Shown in pieces: positions 56,554-64,000 of a DNA stretch of 64,000 nt (positions are counted from its first letter, which is position 1; the number at the start of each line of letters is the position of its first letter). Under the pieces are notes generated by a model, which was not told where the DNA came from, searched no databases, and saw only the letters and a list, made by a program, of their open reading frames with translations. Source of the DNA: Ypsolopha sequella (lineage: Eukaryota; Arthropoda; Insecta; Lepidoptera; Ypsolophidae); contig OW204005.1 in assembly GCA_934047225.1 (NCBI GenBank), forward strand, positions 20,034,396 through 20,098,395. The letters run 5' to 3'. The translations under genes were made by a program, and so were the position numbers.

Positions 56554-56775
56554 TAATACTACGGGTACCACGGATAGCCCGCTATGTAGGGGTTGCATGA
56601 ACGAGGATGAGACTGTGGAGCACGTGCTTCTCCACTGCCCCGTCACTGCGGAAATAAGAACGAAAGTAATGTTAGTGACGAAGATGAGCTCCAGCTTCCC
56701 TTCACTGAATCAATTGTTTCAGCACGTCGATGCCGTTCGGCTCTATTTTAAAGAGCTAGGCTGGCTAGGGTGACT
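56554..56775 (+). pseudogene. LINE C-terminal zinc-knuckle remnant
   Basis: The frame gives DSPLCRGCMNEDETVEHVLL then HCP (C..C...H...C) and ends VRLYFKELGWLG at a stop near 56773. This is the knuckle found after RNase H in I/R1-type LINEs. It fits directly behind the LTGHCNLRG segment ending near 55680, so both may be one copy split by an ~870-bp insertion that includes the RTE-like tail. Confidence 0.75.
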
Positions 56776-57020
56776 AACCGGGGAGAAATGCACAATACTC
56801 ACGGTAGCGGAGAGTCTGCTACTTCGAGTTTAGAACGGTAGCGCGCCTAGCTAACGGTAGAACAAAATCCGGCAGCCTCTGTACGGAACCCAAATTTTTA
56901 TTATTTGTTGTTTTAGTTTAGAGTATGTACTAAAATGTGACCAAGTTTGATTTTCATTAGGAATTGGTGTTTTATTTGGAAAAAGAAAAAGAAAAAATAT
57001 ATATGAAATGATATATTTAA

Positions 57021-57870
57021 TCACTCGAAGTATGCACCATTATTATCTATGCACGTTCGCCATTTTATAGGTAGTTCATTATTCCATTGCTGAGAAAATT
57101 GTGTGAGCGAGAATCAATAAAATCTTTGAAGGCGGTCTGGACTGCCCCATCGGAATTGAATTGTTTTCTTTGCAAGAAATTGTCCAAATTGCGAAAAAAA
57201 AAGTTAATCTGTTGGAGCAAGGCCTGGGGAGTGTGGTGGGTGTCAGAGACATTTCAATCATAGCTTTTTTAATTTAGCGACCGTCTGTCGTGCAGTGTGA
57301 GGTCTAGCGTTGTCCTGAAGCAGCAGTGGGCTAGAGCAATTGACCAGTCTCGGTTGTTGAATAGCGAGCTTTTCCATCATGGTTTGCAACTGTTGACAAT
57401 ACAGATCTGCAGTAATCGTCTGGCCAGATCTTAAGAAGCTGTTTTAGTGTATGACACCAGCACTGGTCCACTTAACACTCACCAGTCTCAGTCAACTTAC
57501 GCTTGCGACAGGATGTAGCCGGTACTCCTGGGTTCAACCACTGTGATGAGCGTTTCCAATTGTCGTACAGGATCCATTTTTCATCACAAGTAACAATACG
57601 ATTCAAAATTCCCTCGTTAGTGTAACGGTTGAGTAATGTAACGCAGCATTTATACGTGTTTGTTGGTGTGCTTCATTCAGTTCATGCGGTATCCATTTCT
57701 CGAGCTTTTTCTCTTTTCAAATTTCTTTCAAATTAATTAAAATTGTTTTGTCACTCACACCGAAGGCTGCCGCTAACTCTGACGTGGTTTGCGATGGATC
57801 TGCTTCCACGATCACCTTTAATTTTTCGTTGTCAACTAGAGTCTCCGGTCGTCCATGGAGTTTAAAAAGT
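57021..57870 (-). pseudogene. mariner transposase, many stops
   Basis: From 57870 down: LHGRPETLVDNEKLK and DPSQTTSELAAAFGVS (N-terminal helix-turn-helix), KKLEKWIPHELNE, then LLLQDNARPHTARQTV, where the D of DNARPH is the second catalytic aspartate of mariner, then HSPGLAPTD (the third aspartate) and NELPIKWRTCIDNNGAYFE at the C-terminus. In-frame stops and frameshifts occur throughout. The length is close to that expected for a mariner transposase (about 345 codons allowing for deletions). Terminal inverted repeats were not identified. Confidence 0.88.
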
Positions 57871-57889
57871 AGTATCTTGTATGGGGGTT

Positions 57890-58010
57890 AAATTGAGTTT
57901 ACATTTTTTTAAAGATATAATTTGCCGTGATTAGAAGCTATTATGGCTGAACTGTGAGAGACGGACAGACAAATAGACAGCGGAGGCTTGGTAATAGGGT
58001 CCCGTTTCAT
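57890..58010 (+). repeat. Family C end fragment
   Basis: GACGGACAGACAAATAGACA, then GCGGAGGCTTGGTAATAGGG and TCCCGTT resembles 52950-53000. It is interrupted at 58007 by the (ATG)n tail of the LINE that follows. Confidence 0.55.
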
Positions 58011-58680
58011 CATCATCATCATAATTTATTAATTCACAAACAATATAAATTGTATTTGAATAAAAATTACAAAAACTAGAACCATAATGCTAGCTAAAAT
58101 TATAAAGAACACAAATAAATTATTGTCAATAGTTAATATATGGTAAGACAATTTTAAAATATATGTCAGACAATTTATAAAGTTAAACAAGTCAAAAAAA
58201 AAAGAAAACCAATCTGCCTACAAATCATCTATTGAATAAAGACACTGTTTTAATAAAAACTGCTTCAATTCCATTTTAAATTTTTTATGACTAGTTATAC
58301 TTTTTAGCTCTGTGGGCAGCTTATTAAATAAAGCAATTGATTGGTGTCTCACACCATGTTTTACTATTTCCAATCTTGGATACAGATCAGACGACAAATC
58401 TTTGCGCGAGAACTTAATCTTATCTTCCGTTCATCTTTATTCTCAACCTTGTGAAGATTTTTGACAAGATCAGATAGAAGAACCAATATCAGCTAGGGGC
58501 AGTAAGTATGCCTAATATTTTAAAGTGTTCCTTCCATGAATCCTGATTCCGAATACGGACAATAGTTCTAATTGCTCTTTTTTGAATTGTGAAAGGTTTT
58601 TTCATATTATAATCGTAGCTGTTTCCCCAAAATTTGATGCTATATCTTAGTTCTGATTCGACCAAAGCATAATAATAATA
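58007..58680 (-). pseudogene. LINE RT C-terminal remnant with (ATG)n tail
   Basis: From 58680 down: ALVESELRYSIKFWGNS, TIQKRAIRTIVRI, then past several stops HGVRHQSIALFNKLP and a C-terminal basic tail. The 3' end is a (ATG)n run at 58007-58022. Same domain order as the 21619 and 18486 remnants. The catalytic region is missing. Confidence 0.75.
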
Positions 58681-58721
58681 ATAATAATTCTTTATTTCAG
58701 GCAACACATGACAAAATATAT

Positions 58722-59079
58722 AAAATAAACTTTTAACAAAAAAATAGCAACCGACTTCAATAGTAACAGCAGTCATTCACTAAAAAGTTAATAATAATTC
58801 TATAAAGACCGATGGTACCGAAGCAACACTTTTGCCGACTTCTTTCTTCCTGAAACGTTATGTTATCTAGAAGTCGGCGTTCTTATATTGGTTTTTATGT
58901 TGCTATATTGTAGGAAATACGCCGACTTCTAGATAACATAATGTTTCAGGAAGAAAGAAGTCGGCAAAAGTGTTGCTTTGGTACCATCGGTCTTTATAGA
59001 ATTATTATTAACTTTTTAGTGAATGACTGCTGTTACTATTGAAGTCGGTTGCTATTTTTTTGTTAAAAGTTCATTTTAT
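58722..59079. mobile_element. Palindrome with ~159-bp arms
   Basis: 58722-58880 and 58919-59079 are reverse complements with only about three differences (near 58730, 58815 and 58859) around a 38-nt centre. The outer part holds TAGCAACCGACTTCAATAGT and the inner part TTCAGGAAGAAAGAAGTCGG. The GAAGTCGGTT end also terminates the segment at 59836. Confidence 0.85.
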
Positions 59080-59202
59080 TTCACATTTTTTAGTGTTGCT
59101 GGGTTAAATTGTGAAATATGGGTAGTTCTTGCAAACGTGGTTTTAATATGAAACGAAGTTCAAGTGAGTATAAGTAGCTATATTTGAGTAGCTTCCTGCT
59201 AT

Positions 59203-59665
59203 CAATCTCGAGTTATGTGCTGTCATTCGTTAAAGAGTTCTACGGTGATGAAGCCAAGATGAAGAAGGTCAGGTGGGTACACTGGCAATTTTCAAGCAAT
59301 GCCCTGCAATGAGCACCATAACACAAACTGATTGCCGCAATCCAAAGTTATGTGCTGTCATCCGTTGAGGAGTTCTATGGTGATGAAGCCAGGATCGAAG
59401 ATCAGGTGGGTATTCTGGTAATCTCCAAGTAATACCCTTGAATTAGCACCCTAACGCAGTGATTGCCGCAATCTCGAGTTATGTGCTCTGATCCGTTGAG
59501 GAGTTCTATGGTGAATATGGTGATGAAGCCAGGATCGAAGGTCAGGTGGAAGAATGATGATTTTCAAGTAATACCTTGTAATCAGCACCCAGGTACAAAG
59601 CGATTACCTCAATTTCGAGAGGTATGCTGTCATTTTCTGAGGAGTTCCACTGCCTATCTCTGAAG
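59203..59665 (+). repeat. ~130-bp minisatellite, about 3.5 units
   Basis: AGTTATGTGCTGTCATYCGT, GAGGAGTTCTAYGGTGATGA, AGCCAGGATCGAAGRTCAGG and TTTTCAAGTAAT.CC recur from about 59206, 59340, 59470 and 59620. The third unit has an internal 12-bp duplication (GGTGAATATGGTGATGA). This array lies between the palindrome and the GAAGTCGGTTAAAAATAC end, so palindrome, array and tail may belong to one element (58722-59846). Confidence 0.8.
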
Positions 59666-59913
59666 ACCTTCATCAGATCATGACCAAACCTAAAATGGGA
59701 CCTATCTGGAAGTACACTCTTTCAAACAAAAAAAGAATTGTTCAAATCGGTTCAGAAATGACGGAGTTATGGAGTAACTACGCCAAAAAAAAAAAAAACA
59801 TACAGTCGAATTGAGAACCGCCTCCTTTTTGAAGTCGGTTAAAAATACAATGACAAGGGCCCATAGTAAATAAATACCTTACAGACTAAAATACATAATA
59901 TAACACTAATTAA

Positions 59914-60774
59914 TTAACACTTCCTGACTGGCGAAGTGCTGCACGCTTGTGGAAGTGGGGGGGTGTCAGCTAACCTTCCACGGAATCGCCGAAATACGAC
60001 ACCCTTCGGCCAGAAGTCTTCCTTCGTGACGAGAGCGAGGATCGTAGTAGGTACTCGCCCAACAAATGAGTTGAAACTCACGTTGTTGCGCGAATGCAGC
60101 TTCTCCACTCTCAAAACGATGTTTGTTTTTTTCTTAATGTACTTCACCAAATCAGCTGGCTGGGTGGTGAAGTGCAGTCGGGACACGTACAACAGCGTCG
60201 AAGGTAGTGCAGGACGCAGCAAGTTGTCCGGTCCAGTCGGCGCAGTTCCGCACTGGTTACGTCGATGGGGCATCCTCTTCTTCTTCTCTACCAAGATGAA
60301 GCCCTTCTCAACGACCTGACCAGGATAGGGGTCCTGGGGTACCACACTGCGAAGGGGCTCACGGCGACTCTTGTCTGGCTCCCTCTCGGCGAATGTTTTG
60401 GTTTGCTGCTTGTCGGGAGATTTGCTGGCGGCAGCAGCAGCGTACCCGTTTGGGGTGGATACAGACACCGGTGTCGTCGTCACCGCGAAGTGAAGCGCGG
60501 GGGGCGGCACGGGTCGAGCAGGGAGCACGGGATGCGGGGCGAAGGAGTCGGCGGCCGGTGAATTTGCTGACTCCGAACTATCGCTCACGTAGTACGCTCC
60601 ACGTCGGGTGTTGACGTTCGAATCCACAGGTGACCTACATACCGATGTCGTCTTGCGCAATGCATTGACTTCGACACGCAGCTCACTGATGGTGGTTTGT
60701 GAGGCTTCGAACTTCAGCTCCAATTGAGTCAGGCTGGATCGAAGGGATGTTATGTCCCTCAATAGCCGGGTAAT
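59914..60774 (-). pseudogene. LINE ORF1 (coiled coil + RNA-binding-like domain), 5'-truncated
   Basis: About 280 residues: a coiled coil (LRSSLTQLELKFEASQTTIS), a Ser/Pro/Ala-rich linker, then a folded domain with TLLYVSRLHFTTQPADLVKY, NNVSFNSFVGRVPTTI and FWPKGVVFRRFRGRL, a pattern I recall from ORF1 of CR1/L2-type LINEs, where it binds the element RNA. There is no stop within the frame, so this is relatively recent. The N-terminal zinc-finger part is missing: at ~60774 the frame joins an RT fragment. ORF1 lies downstream of RT here, the reverse of a normal LINE, so the two belong to different copies or a rearranged one. Confidence 0.75.
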
Positions 60775-61195
60775 AAACTGCAGTCAGTTCCTTAGTACCA
60801 ACCTCATCTCGTAAGGACCTAAATGCGTAGCATACTGAGCTGATCGAATTTTCGATAGCATTTAGTTCATTCTTCCAATTTAATAAATGGTCTATATGAA
60901 TATCTAAAAACGTGACCCATTCTTTGAAATCTCCAAAGTATCTCTGTTTCCTGCCGTGGCCCTAAATAATATGGCACTAGTTTTCGTTGCATTGAATTTC
61001 AACTGATTAATTTTGAACCAGGTGTCAAAAGCTTTTGGGAGCATTATTTACATTTATGTTAAGGACTTCAAGATTTTCAGACGATATTATTGCGTTTGTG
61101 TCATCAGCAAAAACAACCAGCTTAGAATATTTAACCGTTTGCATAACATAATTGATTAATTATAGAATTAAATGAGACTTGAGGATAATTCATGA
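60775..61195 (-). pseudogene. LINE RT palm/thumb fragment
   Basis: From about 61140 down: KYSKLVVFADDTNAII (catalytic FADD), FKINQLKFNATKTSAILFR, then after a stop SAQYATHLG..., ending at ELTAVYY where the ORF1 fragment begins. Stops interrupt the middle. It is unlike the RT at 61507-62172, so it is a separate LINE copy. Confidence 0.75.
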
Positions 61196-62135
61196 TTTAT
61201 ATAAAAACGGCTCACCTCAATAAGGTGAGTGTAAGGTGACCTCTTGAAGTGAGACTTTTTATGTGTGACTTAAAGGTGAGATGGCAATCAACCAAAATTT
61301 TCAAGTACTTGGTGACGTGTACCATTTCCAGACTTGGAAAAGTGCATAAAGGATTCAAATTATAGGGATCTGAGGAACCCAAAGATTCACAGAGAGAAGA
61401 AGAATGTACTACGATTTTATGGGAAGGAGGTGGCAATTGTGGTTTCCGTATTGAGAAAGGAAGATTTGGTCTTGTCAGCGTTCAATATCAGTTTGTTGCA
61501 TCGAAGTTAACCCATAACTCTATCAAAACCTTTTTGAGCAAGCTGGAATGTGTCGGTCCAGCCCCTTCCCCTGAACAAAAGTATTGTGTCGTCAGCAAAG
61601 GTGATGATTTTAACGTTATGCAGTGTAAGATCACACAGATCATTAATGTACACTAGGAAAAGGGACGGACCAAGAATACTGCCTTGAGGGACACCGAAGG
61701 TGGCAGGTAATGGATTGCTTACATATGAGCCAACCTTAACAGATTGAAAACGCTCACTTACATAATCCTTAAAAAGTTCCAGCGTGACTCCCCTTACACC
61801 AATATTTTCCAGCTTCTTCAAAAGCAACGAAACCGACACAGTTTCAAAAGCTTTTGCTAGATCTAGGAAAATACTTAGACACTTTTCTCCTTTCTCCAGG
61901 CTTCCACTAGCTATTTTAGAAAGTTCCGACACTGCATCGGCCGTTGATCTACCTCTACGGAAGCCAAATTGATTGTTTGACAGTAGGGAATAGCTTTCCA
62001 GATAATTTATTAGGAGTTTGTTTATCAGGCGCTCGAGAATTTGGGACAGAATAAGAAGTATAGATATCGGCCTATAATTATTAATGAACAATTTGTCCGC
62101 ACTTTTATGTATAGACACAATACTTGACCTTTTAA

Positions 62136-62345
62136 AAGCTATAATATTATTAAAATTCGCGTGAGCTGACATACTAAATTATTATTACATACGGCTTGAA
62201 CACTCACGTGTGATTGTTGTTGACTATATGCCAACCGTTTCACCGATACAATTTCGGCATTATCAAGGCGAGTGTCGTTCTTAGGACGACGACGCGGCGT
62301 TCACCGTCGTTGTCAAACGGGCACTGGCAGCCGCCGATCGGCGAG
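62136..62345 (-). mobile_element. 210-bp insertion inside LINE RT, CTTTTAA duplication
   Basis: CTTTTAA occurs on both sides (62129-62135 and 62346-62352). Removing the insert and one copy restores the reading FPTAVKRSSIVSIHKS. On the minus strand the insert contains CTTGATAATGCCGAAATTGT then ATCGGTGAAACGGTTGGC, a layout seen near the ends of Penelope- or DIRS-like elements. The class is an inference. Confidence 0.7.
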
Positions 62346-62859
62346 CTTTTAACAGCTGTTGGAAATTTTCCTGACATTAGCGCCAAATTAGAGATATGTG
62401 TAAGAAGGGGAGCTAGAATCTGTTTAATTACTGCAGTTGGTATATTGTCCCAACCCACTGAACCAAGAGCTTTCATGGAGTCTATAATATAATTTATTTC
62501 AAGGGAGTCTGTAGGTAGTAAAGATAAGGAATTCACTGGAGTACGGTCAGTAGTAACCTGTAATGGATTGTCTTGAAGAGTTGTTGTGGATATACTCTCA
62601 GCTAGATTCTTTCCTACGTTAACAAAAAACGAATTGGCTTTATCCACGGCTTCTTGAGCTGTGTTTTCGGAAGACAAAATTTCTGTAGCACTCTTATTTT
62701 TAGGTTTGCGATTTGTTAATCTGGATATCCCCTGCCACGTTTTTTTCAGACTTGTGTTATTAGCTTTAGAAAGTTCATTACGTTCAAACTGCACTCTCAG
62801 CTTTTTTATTAGTTTAGAACAAAAATTTCTATATCTCGTGTAGGTAATCTTTAACACAA

Positions 62860-63096
62860 CATTATCAGGATCTCTTTTTGATTTTAAATGTAGATTTTCT
62901 CTGTTTCGGACATAACATTCCAGGTGTCATCCAAGGATTTAGGACCACTTTATTTCTTGGTATTTTAACATATGTAGTATTATTGTTAACAATTTCAGAA
63001 ACAGAATTAACTAATTAGTCAGTAGCAAGTAATCTTGCGATTCCAAGATGATTTTAGTATCTAGTTTAGCAATTTCGTTATTAATAGCAGTAAAAT
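62860..63096 (-). other. LINE linker continuation
   Basis: Part of the same LINE, between endonuclease and the 62857 frame; the frame is degraded. Confidence 0.5.
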
Positions 63097-63552
63097 TCAT
63101 TTTGGGACCAGGGTACATGGTTTCGGACGATTTAAGTCTATAGGGAGAGATAGAAGTACCGTGTCGTGATCGGTGACGGAGTTATTTATAACTAGAGTAG
63201 TAGTGTTAGTGGTGCTATTAACTAAGGTATGATCAAGACAGGCCTTGTACCTTCTCGGAAGGATGTGAGAGGGCCAGAACCCTAGTAAGTGAACAAGATT
63301 TAAGTAATCTGCAGAGTGTTCATTCACGGAGTCGATAGAAATGTCGATATTTAAATCACCAATAACAACCAGTTTTTCTTCTCTAAATTTAATTTTACAT
63401 TTTTCACCAAAATCCTATGTTCAATTTGTACGTAATCTTTGCTTGAAGGTTTTGAATTTAAACGTTCAACATTTATTCCACATGATTTTATCGAATGACC
63501 ATCCGCGAGCCCATTATGATCAACTGCAATATTGTTAAGACTATTTTCAGAG

Positions 63553-64000
63553 ATATTTAGAATAGAATAGAATAGAATATAATTTATTTCGCAAGAAGGG
63601 AGTACAGTACAAGTTACAAGAATTTAAGCTTAAAATCTAAGTTACACGTAAAGTACTAATAACAAATGTACGCTGTTATCCTAGATAGGATTTTACGCCT
63701 GTAGAAAGGAATAACAGCCCCGTTTCCTTGGAGGACAGAATGGGGTAAAACACATAAGTACTTAGTTAATAGGCTTAACAACATTAACTAGTTATAGGTA
63801 AAAGAGAGAGAAAAAGCTATGTAAATAAAGGTATAATAAGGGATGAGCAAAGTTTATTTTTGCATTGATAACGAGGTAATCCGTAAATGGGTAGGTGTAA
63901 GTTTATTTTGTTATACAGGGGTGGCCCAAGATAAAAGAGAAATCTTTTGGCAAACTCAGTTTTAGGTTTAGGAACAGAACAAATACGATCTTTACGGCGT
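63553..64000 (-). mobile_element. LINE 3' end with (ATTCT)n tail, continuing past the window
   Basis: Four AGAAT units (63559-63578) mark the minus-strand 3' end. The following sequence (TAATTTATTTCGCAAGAAGG, ...CAGTACAAGTTACAAG) looks like the UTR of a CR1-type LINE. It truncates the endonuclease of the neighbouring LINE. Coding sequence would lie beyond 64000. Confidence 0.6.

Larger units (their letters stand above)
61205..63545 (-). pseudogene. LINE endonuclease-RT remnant (CR1/Jockey-like)
   Basis: From 63545 down: endonuclease pieces (GDLNID across a frameshift, ACLDHTLVNS, VTDHDTVLLSL), then a linker (62240-62857; KKTWQGISRLTNRK, ANSFFVNVGKNLAE, GWDNIPTAVIKQIL), then RT (61507-62172; NYRPISILL, NQFGFRRGRSTADAV, FLDLAKAFETV, FGVPQGSILGPSLFL, FADD) and part of the thumb (VTKYLKILVDCHLTFKSHIK). 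Endonuclease nicks the target and RT copies the RNA. FLDLAKAFE keeps the first catalytic aspartate and FADD the others. Frameshifts and a 210-bp insertion (62136-62345) disable it. The C-terminus is lost at 61205. Confidence 0.85.

Noticed and set aside
60265..60614. Plus-strand frames over 59936-60614
   Set aside because: Shadows of the minus-strand LINE ORF1, which has recognisable family motifs.

Overview
The window looks like AT-rich animal nuclear DNA, most likely from a moth or butterfly. Codons are interrupted by introns, there is no operon structure, and the dispersed repeats are ones I associate from memory with Lepidoptera: an element opening CCGGCCAAGTGCGAGTC and closing GGTTCCGTA/ACGGAACCCT, a SINE carrying CGTGCTTCGGAAGGCACG, and RTE-like 3' ends. 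Almost everything is transposon-derived. The only clear candidate for an ordinary host gene is one first exon resembling an insect cytochrome P450 (8368-8509, minus strand).

Layout. 0.6-17.4 kb: three of four copies of a ~3.8 kb TTAA-flanked element (called family A here), the first inserted inside a smaller TTAA element (family B); the P450-like exon lies between the first and second A copies, next to a CCGGCC element (family C). 17.4-33.2 kb: decayed LINE pieces, family B copies, two Tc1/mariner-type MITEs, a MULE (SWIM-domain) transposase tail, a tRNA-like locus beside a perfect palindrome, and several tandem repeats. 33.2-39.7 kb: more family C copies, one MITE, and a LINE remnant holding a second LINE insertion with an 11-bp target duplication. 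39.7-46.5 kb: the fourth family A copy, carrying a young, internally deleted BEL/Pao LTR element (two 445-bp LTRs differing at about three sites, AGGTC duplications).

49.2-54.2 kb: remains of a PIF/Harbinger-like transposon. The last exon of a transposase (plus strand) faces a five-exon Myb/SANT-like gene (minus strand). A hAT-type element sits in exon 4, a family C copy sits in that hAT element, a SINE lies in intron 3, and a second family C copy carrying its own MITE lies in intron 2. 54.6-64 kb: LINE RNase H, zinc-knuckle, ORF1, endonuclease and RT remnants, a dead mariner transposase, a 159-bp-arm palindrome with a minisatellite, and a 210-bp insertion inside a LINE RT.

There is no single working gene system. 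The value of the window is its nested insertion record: many insertions keep readable target duplications, so their order can be inferred. The best candidates for something little described are family A, which contains long inverted arms able to fold as a hairpin, and a set of perfect or near-perfect palindromes whose ends match other repeats in the window.
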